From: Chitinophagales bacterium
Lineage (GTDB): Bacteria; Bacteroidota; Bacteroidia; Chitinophagales; BACL12
DNA length: 44,029 nucleotides
Direction: 5' to 3'
Assembly (NCBI GenBank): GCA_019694895.1
Contig: JAIBBA010000011.1
Span: 1 to 44,029 of the forward strand
The notes beneath the pieces were generated by a model, which searched no databases, was not told the DNA's origin, and worked only from the letters and a program-made list of their open reading frames with translations. Below, piece by piece: positions 1 through 7,903 of the stretch (its first letter is position 1; each line of letters opens with the position of its first letter). Made by a program: the position numbers and the translations under genes.

Positions 1-89
1 TTTCTTTAATGCCAAAAATTTAATTTGGGTGCAATTTTCGTGCAGATTCATCGTTTGTTTTTAACGAATGCACATCAATCCACAGCATT

Positions 90-124
90 AAAACACATCA
101 AAAATTTTAATCTGTTTGTGTTTT
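90..124. repeat. 8-bp inverted repeat with AT-rich centre
   Basis: AAAACACA (90-97) is perfectly complementary to TGTGTTTT (117-124), with a 19-nt A/T-rich centre. It lies about 400 nt upstream of the ribonucleotide reductase gene and could be an operator. The ACA...TGT ends loosely recall NrdR boxes, but length and spacing do not fit that consensus, so no regulator is assigned. Confidence 0.4.
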
Positions 125-437
125 CTATTTGTAGTGATCAACGAGAGTAAAAAGGCTGTTTTTTTCAATTTTCCCCCTCGATGCCGCTCTGCCACTGATT
201 TGAGCCATTCCTTCTTATTCATATGCAAAGAAAATTTCAAATTTTTCGACCGAATTTTTTCCCCAAAATCGATGTTTATTTCAACATCAATGTGGACAGA
301 CGGGGTAAAAATTACTTTATAAAAAAATATATGTGAACAACGCGACGCCCACGGTACAAGACTATTTTCATCTTACCCACAAGGGGGTGGAAAAGTGTTA
401 CTTGTTTGTAAACAGTTTCATGTCATACTTTCGTGAA

Positions 438-465
438 ACCTCTCGAGAGAACCGGGAGGTTTTTT
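438..465 (+). terminator. Terminator-like hairpin in the nrdJ leader
   Basis: ACCTCTC (438-444) pairs with GGGAGGT (454-460), seven pairs including one T-G wobble, with a 9-nt loop, followed directly by six T. This has the form of an intrinsic terminator and lies 65-90 nt before the nrdJ start codon. It could end an upstream transcript or act as an attenuator for nrdJ. No competing antiterminator was identified. Confidence 0.5.
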
Positions 466-529
466 CGTCAGTACCTGAACCAAACTGTCGAAACCCCTTT
501 TACCAACAAACCGAAACGCATTAATCAGC

Positions 530-3500
530 ATGGCCAGCAAAAAAAAACCTACAACGGGCGGATTATCATTTGAGCGCTACTTTACTCAGGATGGTGTAAG
601 TCCTTACGACCAGTTCACCTATGAACTGCGATCATCAGTTATCAGAAATACCACCGGCGACGCGGTATTTGAAATGCATAATGTGGAAGTGCCACAAGAC
701 TGGAGCCAGGTGGCTACCGATATATTGGCACAGAAGTATTTCCGCAAAGCAGGAGTGCCGCAAGCTGACGGCAGCACGGGAAGTGAGACTTCTATTAAAC
801 AAGTAGCCCATCGCCTGGCCGACTGTTGGCGCCAATGGGGTGAGCAATATGGTTATTTCGCGTCGTCTAAAGACGGACAGATATTTTATGAGGAGTTGGC
901 ATACATGATCCTGGCGCAGATGGGTGCTCCTAACTCTCCACAGTGGTTTAATACCGGTTTGTTTTCCGCTTATGGTATCAAAGGAAAACCTCAAGGGCAC
1001 TATTATGTAGATCCGGATTCAGGTGAATTGAAAAAATCTACTTCGGCCTACGAACGTCCACAGCCTCATGCATGCTTTATCCTTAGCGTTGATGATGATC
1101 TGGTTAACCAGGGTGGTATCATGGACCTTTGGACACGTGAAGCACGTATATTCAAATATGGCTCAGGCGTTGGTACCAACTATTCAAAAATTCGTGGCGA
1201 AGGAGAAAAACTTTCAGGTGGTGGCACTTCAAGTGGTCTGCTCAGCTTCCTGAAAATTGGCGACGCTGCTGCAGGTGCCATTAAATCAGGCGGAACTACA
1301 CGTCGCGCTGCGAAAATGGTGTGTCTCGACCTCGATCACCCTGAAATTGAATCTTTTGTTGAGTGGAAAGTTAAAGAAGAAGATAAAGTTGCTGCTTTGA
1401 TAGCTGCAGGTTATTCATCTGATTATGAAGGTGAAGCATACCGCACAGTAGCAGGTCAAAACTCAAATAACTCTGTGCGCATTCCTAACAGCTTCTTTAA
1501 AGTATTGGAAGAAGAAGGTCAATGGGAATTAATCGGTCGCACAAATGGAAAAGTATTTAAAACAGTATCTGCACGTAAACTTTGGGATAAAATTGCATAC
1601 GCTGCATGGCGTTGTGCCGATCCGGGTGTGCAATACGATACTACCATCAACGAATGGCATACTTGTCCGAAATCAGGACGTATCAACGCATCTAACCCAT
1701 GCAGCGAATACATGTTCCTCGATAATACAGCATGTAACCTCGCATCACTCAACCTCCGCAAATTCTACGACGACGATAAACTCGTTTTCAATGTAGATGC
1801 ATTTGAACACGCTTGTCGTGTGTGGACAGTAGTACTCGAAATTTCAGTATTGATGGCTCAGTTCCCTAGCCCTGAAGTTGCACAACTCTCTTATGAGTTC
1901 CGCACATTGGGTCTCGGGTTTGCCAACTTGGGTTCACTGTTGATGGTTTCCGGTATTCCTTACGATAGCGATAAAGCCCGTTCAATTGCTGGTGCTATTT
2001 CTGCTATCATGACCGGTATCTCATACAAGACTTCAGCCGAAATGGCCGGAGCACTTGGTGCCTTCAAAGGTTATGAGTTGAATAAAGAAGACATGATGCG
2101 TGTAATGCGCAATCACCGTTATGCTGCTTATAATGCTGCTGATAATTATGAAGGACTGGAAATTAAACCAATGGGTATCGATCAGGCACTTTGTCCTGAG
2201 TATCTGTTGAAGGCGGCATGCGATGCATGGGATGAAGCATTGCAACTCGGTGATAAATTCGGATATCGCAACGCTCAGGCAACCGTTATTGCTCCAACCG
2301 GAACTATCGGCTTGTTAATGGATTGCGATACAACAGGAGTTGAACCGGATTTTGCATTGGTGAAATTCAAAAAATTATCAGGTGGCGGATATTTCAAAAT
2401 TATCAATCAGTCGATTCCGCTCGCATTGAAAAATCTTGGTTATAAAGATGAAAGCATAGAGTCTATCGTGAATTATGCCAAAGGTACCGGAACATTGAAA
2501 GGTGCGCCAAGCATTAATTACGATACATTAAAACAAAAAGGATTTACCGAAACTGAAATCGACCATGTAGATAAAGTGATGGCTTCAGCTTTCGAAATCA
2601 GCTTTGCTTTCAACGTATTCACACTTGGTGCCGAAACACTCGAACGCCTTGGATTCAGTGCTGAACATTATAGTGAGCCGGGATTTAATCTGCTTCGCGC
2701 ATTAGGATTTACTCGCGAAGAAATTGAAGCTGCAAACGATCACATCTGTGGAACTATGACCATAGAAGGTGCACCTTACTTGCAGGAAAAACATTATTCA
2801 GTATTCGATTGCGCAAATAAATGCGGAAAAATAGGCGAGCGTTATATCCATCAATTAGGTCACGTTCGTATGATGGGTGCCGTGCAACCATTTATTTCAG
2901 GTGCAATTTCTAAAACCATTAACCTTCCGCATGAAGCTACAGTGGAAGATATCGAAGAATGCTATATGCTGAGCTGGCAAATGGGCCTCAAGGCAAATGC
3001 ATTGTATCGCGATGGTTCTAAATTGTCGCAACCGCTTTCAACCAAAAGCGATAGCAAAGAAGGCAGTGATGAAAAAGTAAAACACGAGTGGACTTCCGAA
3101 GAAGTATTGGAAGCTGCACGCAGTATCATCATGCAATCTACCGACACCATTTTCAAACGTCAGTTGAGCCGTGTGGTAGAACGTAAAAAATTACCGGCAA
3201 AACGCGACGGCTTTACACAAAAATCCAAGATCGGAGGGCAAACTATTTTCGTGCGCACAGGCCAATACGAAGATGGTACCCTGGGAGAGATCTTCATCGA
3301 TATGCATAAGGAAGGGGCATCGTACCGTTCACTGCTGAACTGCTTTGCCATTGCTGTTTCGATAGGCCTGCAATACGGAGTTCCGCTGGAAGAATTTACC
3401 GACAAATTCACGTTCACTCGTTTTGAACCAAGTGGTCCGGTTGATCATGCTAATATCAAGTTCAGCACGTCCATAGTGGACTATGTGTTCCGCCTGCTCG

Positions 3501-3823
3501 CATTCGAATATCTCGATCGCACAGACCTGGTACACGTGGCGCCGGAAGAAATGAGCCAGTTTGAGAAAAATCCTCAAGACATTTCAACCGAAACCACCGG
3601 CAATTATCCGGTTACGGAGCCGGTAGCTGAAAAGCAACCAAAATCTGATGCTGCAAACCGCAAGGCCTCAGCAGCAAAATATCAGATGGCGAATGCACAA
3701 GAAGCTGCCAACCAATCGCTTATGGGCGATGCACCTCCGTGTCCGAAATGTGGCCATACCACGATCCGCAACGGCACTTGTTATAAGTGTTTGAACTGTG
3801 GCGAAAGCTTGGGTTGCAGTTGA
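530..3823 (+). CDS. nrdJ: Adenosylcobalamin-dependent (class II) ribonucleoside-diphosphate reductase
   Basis: Reduces ribonucleotides to deoxyribonucleotides in the cytoplasm, using a thiyl radical generated with coenzyme B12 and so needing no oxygen. The 1097-residue length fits the long class II form. Visible landmarks are HACF with Cys182 (first redox Cys), NPCSE with Cys391 and Glu393 (active-site Cys and Glu), a TGTIG phosphate-binding-like segment near residue 595, and CGTMTIEGAPYL followed by DCANKCG. The C-terminus carries a Cys-rich tail (Cys1071, 1074, 1084, 1087, 1090, 1096) typical of the family, thought to shuttle electrons or bind metal. The ATG at 530 begins a lysine-rich N-terminus, and no upstream in-frame start is better supported. 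The gene stands alone, with a terminator directly after it and a structured leader before it. No cobalamin riboswitch could be recognised in the leader. Confidence 0.95.
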   Translation: MASKKKPTTGGLSFERYFTQDGVSPYDQFTYELRSSVIRNTTGDAVFEMHNVEVPQDWSQVATDILAQKYFRKAGVPQADGSTGSETSIKQVAHRLADCWRQWGEQYGYFASSKDGQIFYEELAYMILAQMGAPNSPQWFNTGLFSAYGIKGKPQGHYYVDPDSGELKKSTSAYERPQPHACFILSVDDDLVNQGGIMDLWTREARIFKYGSGVGTNYSKIRGEGEKLSGGGTSSGLLSFLKIGDAAAGAIKSGGTTRRAAKMVCLDLDHPEIESFVEWKVKEEDKVAALIAAGYSSDYEGEAYRTVAGQNSNNSVRIPNSFFKVLEEEGQWELIGRTNGKVFKTVSARKLWDKIAYAAWRCADPGVQYDTTINEWHTCPKSGRINASNPCSEYMFLDNTACNLASLNLRKFYDDDKLVFNVDAFEHACRVWTVVLEISVLMAQFPSPEVAQLSYEFRTLGLGFANLGSLLMVSGIPYDSDKARSIAGAISAIMTGISYKTSAEMAGALGAFKGYELNKEDMMRVMRNHRYAAYNAADNYEGLEIKPMGIDQALCPEYLLKAACDAWDEALQLGDKFGYRNAQATVIAPTGTIGLLMDCDTTGVEPDFALVKFKKLSGGGYFKIINQSIPLALKNLGYKDESIESIVNYAKGTGTLKGAPSINYDTLKQKGFTETEIDHVDKVMASAFEISFAFNVFTLGAETLERLGFSAEHYSEPGFNLLRALGFTREEIEAANDHICGTMTIEGAPYLQEKHYSVFDCANKCGKIGERYIHQLGHVRMMGAVQPFISGAISKTINLPHEATVEDIEECYMLSWQMGLKANALYRDGSKLSQPLSTKSDSKEGSDEKVKHEWTSEEVLEAARSIIMQSTDTIFKRQLSRVVERKKLPAKRDGFTQKSKIGGQTIFVRTGQYEDGTLGEIFIDMHKEGASYRSLLNCFAIAVSIGLQYGVPLEEFTDKFTFTRFEPSGPVDHANIKFSTSIVDYVFRLLAFEYLDRTDLVHVAPEEMSQFEKNPQDISTETTGNYPVTEPVAEKQPKSDAANRKASAAKYQMANAQEAANQSLMGDAPPCPKCGHTTIRNGTCYKCLNCGESLGCS

Positions 3824-3840
3824 TCGGACAAACAAATATT

Positions 3841-3872
3841 AAAAACCGCCTTCCTGTGATGGCGGTTTTTTT
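3841..3872 (+). terminator. Intrinsic terminator of nrdJ
   Basis: AAAAACCGCC (3841-3850) pairs perfectly with GGCGGTTTTT (3861-3870) around a 10-nt loop, and the T-run continues to 3872. It begins 17 nt after the nrdJ stop codon. Confidence 0.92.
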
Positions 3873-3940
3873 ATGTACCTTCATGATGGTATTCGCCGGT
3901 GACAGTGGCAAATACATATTCAGGCAACTTAATTGACATC

Positions 3941-4948
3941 ATGAACAGAAAAAACTTCCTCAGGGGCCTCAGCCTCGCCGGTGTGGGGCTTACTCTACCG
4001 TCATCTTCAGTATTCGCAAAACCGCAAAAAAATGAAATAACAGGGGGCTGTATTTTAATTCCAACAGAAACAGCCGGTCCATATCCACTCGATCTATCTG
4101 AAAATGCATTTTATTTCAGAAACGATGTGCGTGAAATACAAACAGGAACACAACTGAATTTGAAAATTAAAGTAATTGGAAATTCCGATTGCATGCCGAT
4201 GCAAAATGTGCGCGTAAATATTTGGCATTGCAATAAAGACGGTCTTTATTCAGGATATGATAACGCATCAAATCCCGGACAGGCAGATTTTACTTATTTG
4301 CGCGGATATCAAATTGCCGATGCCAATGGTGAAGTAAATTTTATTACCATTTTACCCGGTTGGTATAATGGTCGCGTTTGCCATATTCATTTTCGGGTAT
4401 ATGTAAGCACAGCATATGCGGCAATTTCACAACTTACATTTGATCACAACACAGTAAATGCAATTTACGCCGAAAGCCCTGATCTGTATACCAAAGGGGC
4501 CGATCCTTTAACTCCGGAAACTGATGGCATTTTTGCCGACGGGTATGCTTATCAGCTTGCAACCTTGACTGTAAATCCTGATACGGGTGGATATGATTCA
4601 TATCTGGAAGTTACGGTTGAAGGACAAGGCACTACGGGAATAGGCTGGCAGGAAAACGTAAATGCACAACATTTTTCTTTGCAACAAAATTTTCCAAATC
4701 CGGCAACCGAGCAAACAACCATTCCTTTTGTTTTAAAAACAGCTTCTTCCGTACAAATAGAATTATACGACATCAACGCACAAAAAATAAAAACAATAGA
4801 CCTTGGCGATTTGCCTCCGGGAAATCATGAAAGTCAAATTAATTTCGAAGCGTTGTCATTACCAAAAGCGAATTACATCTATCAATTGGTAGTTCAAAAT
4901 AATGCAGGCCGATTTACCGATCATAAATTAATGACGGTAGCAAAATAA
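3941..4948 (+). CDS. Secreted intradiol ring-cleavage dioxygenase with T9SS sorting domain
   Basis: Intradiol dioxygenases use non-haem Fe(III) to open catechol-type rings between the two hydroxyls. This 335-residue protein keeps all four usual ligands: a Tyr in NKDGLYSGYD, a Tyr in PGWYNGR, and two His in CHIHF. The N-terminus (MNRKNFLRGLSLAGVG) looks like a signal peptide with a twin-arginine-like RKxFLR motif. The last roughly 85 residues (from FSLQQNFPNPATEQTTIPF, ending KLMTVAK) match the T9SS C-terminal sorting domain. The enzyme is therefore probably exported to the surface or medium. ATG 3941 is preferred over an upstream GTG at 3899 because it starts the signal peptide. The substrate is unknown. 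Its neighbours are tryptophan-catabolic genes, but 3-hydroxyanthranilate is cleaved by a different (extradiol-type) enzyme, so this protein need not act in that route. Confidence 0.88.
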   Translation: MNRKNFLRGLSLAGVGLTLPSSSVFAKPQKNEITGGCILIPTETAGPYPLDLSENAFYFRNDVREIQTGTQLNLKIKVIGNSDCMPMQNVRVNIWHCNKDGLYSGYDNASNPGQADFTYLRGYQIADANGEVNFITILPGWYNGRVCHIHFRVYVSTAYAAISQLTFDHNTVNAIYAESPDLYTKGADPLTPETDGIFADGYAYQLATLTVNPDTGGYDSYLEVTVEGQGTTGIGWQENVNAQHFSLQQNFPNPATEQTTIPFVLKTASSVQIELYDINAQKIKTIDLGDLPPGNHESQINFEALSLPKANYIYQLVVQNNAGRFTDHKLMTVAK

Positions 4949-4971
4949 TTGCTCGAAAATATTATTGCATA

Positions 4972-5763
4972 TTATAAGCTTGCTGTTCGCCCGCCATCAA
5001 CAGGTAAATTTATACCATTGATATAAGCAGCAGCAGGGGAGGATAAAAATGCAACGGCGTTGGCTATTTCTTCCGGTGCACCAAATCTTTTCATTGGTAT
5101 TTCTTCCAGCATTTTATGCTCCACAGCGTCAACGGCATTACCGGTGCGCGCAGCATTGGCAGAAATAATACCGGTCAAGCGTTCAGTTTTTGTAGCTCCG
5201 GGCAGCACATTGTTTACCGTAATACCGAAAGCTCCTAGCTCATTGGCAAGTGTTTTCGACCAGTTAGCAACAGCGGCGCGAATGGTATTTGATACCCCGA
5301 GATTTGGTAAAGGCGCCTTCACTGAAGTACTGATGATATTGATGATCCGCCCATAACCGCTATTTTTCATGCCAGGAATACAGGCGGTTGCCAAAATATG
5401 ATTGCATATAAGATGTTGCTTAAAGGCGGCTAAAAATTGCTCCGTTTCCGCATCAGAAGCCTTTCCTGATGCAGGTCCGCCGGTGTTGTTCACCAGTATA
5501 TTGACTGTTTTTTCTCCTGAGGAAAAATATGCATGCATTGCGGCGCGCACCTGCTCGGGATTGCTGAAATCGGCAATAATGGATTCGTGCTCTACGCCAT
5601 GTGGATTGGGAAGCAGTTGTTTTACCTGATTCAATTTATCGGCATCGCGGGCTACCAAAACAATGCGGGCACCCATCGATGCCAGTTCAAACGCACAGGC
5701 TTTGCCAATACCCTGTGTGCTGCCGCATACCATGGCGGTGTATGGATACAGTTGGATATTCAT
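4972..5763 (-). CDS. SDR-family oxidoreductase with non-canonical active site
   Basis: A 263-residue Rossmann-fold short-chain dehydrogenase/reductase-like protein. The nucleotide-binding GSTQGIG loop is at residues 14-20, and the usual NNAG is replaced by NNTGG at 92-96. The active-site Ser is probably Ser145 in IISTS. The classical YxxxK is absent: by spacing from Ser145 the Tyr position is Ser158 and the Lys position is Arg162 (VSNTIRAAV). The C-terminus (YINGINLPVDGG) is typical of the family. ATG 5763 is chosen over a GTG 21 nt upstream. The gene is convergent with the intradiol dioxygenase gene and divergent from the 3-hydroxyanthranilate dioxygenase gene (55-nt gap). A role in aromatic degradation is only suggested by position. 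Confidence 0.85.
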   Translation of the reverse strand: MNIQLYPYTAMVCGSTQGIGKACAFELASMGARIVLVARDADKLNQVKQLLPNPHGVEHESIIADFSNPEQVRAAMHAYFSSGEKTVNILVNNTGGPASGKASDAETEQFLAAFKQHLICNHILATACIPGMKNSGYGRIINIISTSVKAPLPNLGVSNTIRAAVANWSKTLANELGAFGITVNNVLPGATKTERLTGIISANAARTGNAVDAVEHKMLEEIPMKRFGAPEEIANAVAFLSSPAAAYINGINLPVDGGRTASL

Positions 5764-5818
5764 GATTCTGCGTAAATTTACCACCTACCAATTCATTAAA
5801 GAAATAAACAGATAAATC

Positions 5819-6337
5819 ATGGCTATTGCTGGACCTTTAAACCTAAAACAGTGGATCGACGATAATCGCCATCTGCTCAAACCTCCGGTGGGCAATCAAC
5901 AGATCTATAAAATGAACGAAGACTTCATCGTTATGGTGGTTGGCGGACCAAACTCGAGGAAAGATTTCCACTTTGAAGATGGTGAAGAATTGTTCTATCA
6001 ATTGGAAGGCGATATTACTGTTGCAATTCAGGAAGATGGCAAACGCAGAGATATAGTTATCAAAGAAGGAGAAATGTTTTTGCTCCCACCAAATGTTCCG
6101 CACAGTCCCATGCGACCTGCAAATACTGTTGGCTTGGTGATTGAACGTTATCGCACGGAAAAGGAATTTGATTCGTGTATGTGGTTCTGCGAAAAATGCA
6201 ATCATAAATTACATGAGGAGACATTTCCACTTCAGGATATTGTAAATCAATTACCGCAAATCATGGGTAAATTTTATGCTGATTTGGATCTTTGCACATG
6301 TAAATCTTGCGGACATGTAATGGAACCACCGAAGTAA
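5819..6337 (+). CDS. nbaC: 3-hydroxyanthranilate 3,4-dioxygenase
   Basis: Opens 3-hydroxyanthranilate with O2 to 2-amino-3-carboxymuconate semialdehyde (ACMS), a late step of the kynurenine pathway. The 172-residue cupin has the iron ligands His51, Glu57 and His95, the same numbering as in the characterised Ralstonia enzyme. It also has the bacterial-type rubredoxin-like second metal site (Cys124, Cys127, Cys161, Cys164). It is followed by the ACMS decarboxylase gene, with a GxxExxY cassette between them, and then kynureninase. The vertebrate-style symbol haao is also used. Function is assigned with high confidence from the ligand set and the context. Confidence 0.96.
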   Translation: MAIAGPLNLKQWIDDNRHLLKPPVGNQQIYKMNEDFIVMVVGGPNSRKDFHFEDGEELFYQLEGDITVAIQEDGKRRDIVIKEGEMFLLPPNVPHSPMRPANTVGLVIERYRTEKEFDSCMWFCEKCNHKLHEETFPLQDIVNQLPQIMGKFYADLDLCTCKSCGHVMEPPK

Positions 6338-6375
6338 ATCTGAAATTTCCGGTGGTTGATGATTATTGTGAAGTT

Positions 6376-6410
6376 GAAAAGGAACACAGATTGAACAGAT
6401 AAAAACGGAT
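6376..6410. repeat. Left inverted repeat of GxxExxY cassette
   Basis: Starting GAAAAGGAACAC, this arm matches the reverse complement of 6786-6829. The first 12 bases are identical, followed by a 3-base segment with two mismatches, then the identical TTGAACAG. After a 9-nt length difference the inner end ACGGAT is shared. It contains the 5' end of the GxxExxY reading frame. Confidence 0.85.
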
Positions 6411-6785
6411 TACTTACACTCCGAAATTACAAAACAGATACTCAAGGCATTTTATACTGTATACAATGCTTTAGGTTATGGGTTTCTAGAAAAAGTATAC
6501 GAAAACGCGCTAAAAATTGAGCTTGAGCAATCAGGATTACAGGTTTTGCAACAGGAATCAATTAGTGTATTCTATGATAATGCTAAAGTTGGTTATTATG
6601 TAGCTGATATGATTGTTGGAAATTACGATATTGTTGAAAATAAAGCCTGCAGCGCGCTTAACTCAGACCACGAAGCGCAATTACTAAACTATTTAAAAGC
6701 TACAAAAATTGAGATTGGCTTATTATTAAATTTCGGATTAAAACCCGAATTCAAAATAAAAATTTTCGAAAACAAGTATAAATAA
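6399..6785 (+). CDS. GxxExxY family protein (PD-(D/E)XK nuclease-like), no standard start codon
   Basis: The frame is open from 6378 to the stop at 6783-6785 and encodes a GxxExxY-family protein (TIGR04256-type). The naming motif is GFLEKVY, preceded by a helix (ITKQILKAFYTVYNALGYG). The likely nuclease-fold residues are an Asp in VADMIVG and the Glu and Lys of IVENKA. There is no in-frame ATG, GTG or TTG before the conserved N-terminus. The first ATG-like position that fits is ATA at 6399 (IKTDYLHSEITK, about 128 residues, normal family length), suggesting either a rare AUA/AUU start or a lost AUG. A later ATG-free start at 6546 would remove the motif. No biochemical role is established. It lies between inverted repeats inside the kynurenine gene cluster. 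Confidence 0.7.
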   Translation: MKTDYLHSEITKQILKAFYTVYNALGYGFLEKVYENALKIELEQSGLQVLQQESISVFYDNAKVGYYVADMIVGNYDIVENKACSALNSDHEAQLLNYLKATKIEIGLLLNFGLKPEFKIKIFENKYK

Positions 6786-6829
6786 ATCCGTCCCGATCTG
6801 TTTAACCTGTTCAACCAGTGTTCCTTTTC
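6786..6829. repeat. Right inverted repeat of GxxExxY cassette
   Basis: The reverse complement begins GAAAAGGAACACTGGTTG and matches the left arm at 21 of the first 23 positions. It then carries 9 extra nt before the shared ACGGAT. It starts immediately after the GxxExxY stop codon and ends 7 nt before the decarboxylase start codon. Confidence 0.85.
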
Positions 6830-6836
6830 AAAAATT

Positions 6837-7850
6837 ATGCTTAAAATAGACATCCACACCCATATCATTCCCGAGCATCTTCCGAAGTGGAGTGAAAAAT
6901 TTCTCGATAACAGATATATCCATTTAGATCATTATTGTCCGGGTTGTGCGAAAATGATGCAGGGGGATAAATTTTTTCGTGAAGTAAAAAGTAATTGTTG
7001 GGATGGCAATGTCCGCATAGAAGAATGTGATGCAACAAATGTAAATGTTCAAGTGCTAAGTGCAATTCCGGTAATGTTTCATTATTGGGAAAAGAATGCG
7101 GCATATGCACTTGAAACATCGCGTTTTCAAAACGACTTTATTGCAGAGGTTGTTTCTCGTCATCCTACGCGATTCATCGGACTTGGTACGGTGCCTTTAC
7201 AAGATCCGCAATTGAGTATTGAGGAAATGGAACGCTGTGTAAAAGAGCTCGGACTTGCAGGAATAGAAATTGGCTCGCATGTGAACGACTGGAATTTAAA
7301 TGCAGAAGAATTATTTCCATTTTTCGAAGCTGCGGAAAAATTAGGTGCTGCAATTTTTGTTCATCCATGGGATATGATGGGAAAGGATAAAATGAATAAA
7401 TACTGGCTCCCATGGTTGGTAGGTATGCCTGCCGAAACATCACTGGCTATTTGCTCAATGATATTCGGTGGTGTATTCGAAAAATTGCCAAATTTAAAAG
7501 TAGCATTCGCTCACGGCGGCGGCAGCTTTCCTTCTACTATCGGTCGCATTGAACATGGATTTAATGTAAGACCTGATTTGGTGGCAGTTGATAATAAGGT
7601 GAATCCGAGAACATATCTCAATAAGTTTTATCTCGATACCCTGGTGCATGATGACCAAATGCTGAATTATCTCCTCGATCTGTTCGGCCCCGCACAATTA
7701 GCACTCGGTAGCGATTATCCCTTCCCACTCGGCGAACATCATCCCGGTAAATTGATAGAAAGCATGCCTTACGATGATTCTATCAAAGCACGATTACTGC
7801 ATGGAACGGCATTGGAATGGCTCGGACTTGAAAAAGGGCAATTCGAGTAA
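6837..7850 (+). CDS. nbaD: 2-amino-3-carboxymuconate-6-semialdehyde decarboxylase (ACMSD)
   Basis: Decarboxylates ACMS to 2-aminomuconate 6-semialdehyde, diverting flux from spontaneous cyclisation to quinolinate. The 337-residue protein is of the amidohydrolase-2 type. It has the N-terminal zinc ligands His7 and His9 (IDIHTHIIP), His176 in FVHPWDMMG, His226 in FAHGGG and Asp293 in LGSDYPFPLG. These match the bacterial ACMSD metal and catalytic set within one or two positions. It lies downstream of the ACMS-forming dioxygenase and 53 nt before kynureninase, in the same direction. The start at 6837 lies just beyond the right arm of the GxxExxY cassette, so its upstream region is partly made of that repeat. 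Confidence 0.95.
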   Translation: MLKIDIHTHIIPEHLPKWSEKFLDNRYIHLDHYCPGCAKMMQGDKFFREVKSNCWDGNVRIEECDATNVNVQVLSAIPVMFHYWEKNAAYALETSRFQNDFIAEVVSRHPTRFIGLGTVPLQDPQLSIEEMERCVKELGLAGIEIGSHVNDWNLNAEELFPFFEAAEKLGAAIFVHPWDMMGKDKMNKYWLPWLVGMPAETSLAICSMIFGGVFEKLPNLKVAFAHGGGSFPSTIGRIEHGFNVRPDLVAVDNKVNPRTYLNKFYLDTLVHDDQMLNYLLDLFGPAQLALGSDYPFPLGEHHPGKLIESMPYDDSIKARLLHGTALEWLGLEKGQFE

Positions 7851-7891
7851 ATTGAAACATCGCCGTTTTCTATAGCTCCGACAATTCTGCC

Positions 7892-7899
7892 TACCTTTG
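7892..7899 (+). promoter_or_regulatory. Bacteroidota -7 box before kynU
   Basis: TACCTTTG fits TAnnTTTG exactly. Only 4 nt separate it from the kynU start codon at 7904, so a transcript from here would be leaderless or nearly so. No clear -33 TTTG was seen. Confidence 0.6.
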
Positions 7900-7903
7900 C
7901 GGC

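Larger units (their letters stand above)
1..529. other. Non-coding region upstream of nrdJ
   Basis: I see no convincing gene in this 529-nt stretch. Short open frames occur, but they have low-complexity or unrecognisable translations and one runs through a terminator-like hairpin. The region is A/T-rich. It holds an 8-bp inverted repeat (AAAACACA at 90-97, TGTGTTTT at 117-124), a near-palindrome TGTTTGTAAACA at 403-414, and a hairpin with a T-run at 438-465. No clear TAnnTTTG promoter was found. Its length and structure suggest a regulated leader for the reductase gene, which is inference. Confidence 0.6.
6376..6829. mobile_element. Inverted-repeat cassette carrying a GxxExxY gene
   Basis: A 454-bp unit bounded by imperfect inverted repeats (6376-6410 and 6786-6829) and filled almost completely by one ORF, whose 5' end lies in the left repeat and whose stop codon abuts the right repeat. 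It sits between two genes of one pathway. I see no target-site duplication and no transposase, so calling it mobile is inference: it could be a non-autonomous element or a gene bounded by hairpin-forming repeats. GxxExxY genes are often present in several scattered copies per genome, which would fit. Confidence 0.45.

Noticed and set aside
186..215. Possible cobalamin riboswitch core (GCCACTG at 188-194) before a B12-dependent enzyme gene
   Set aside because: Only this heptamer fits. The flanking conserved segments (the upstream GGGAA-type element and the AGCCAGGAGACC-type B12 box) are not there, so it is probably chance.
116..524. Two short open frames (116-322 and 333-524) upstream of nrdJ
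   Set aside because: Their translations show no recognisable domain, signal or composition of real proteins, and the second runs through a terminator-like hairpin.
4949..4971. Possible bidirectional terminator between the intradiol dioxygenase and SDR genes
   Set aside because: The 23-nt A/T-rich gap has no convincing stem.
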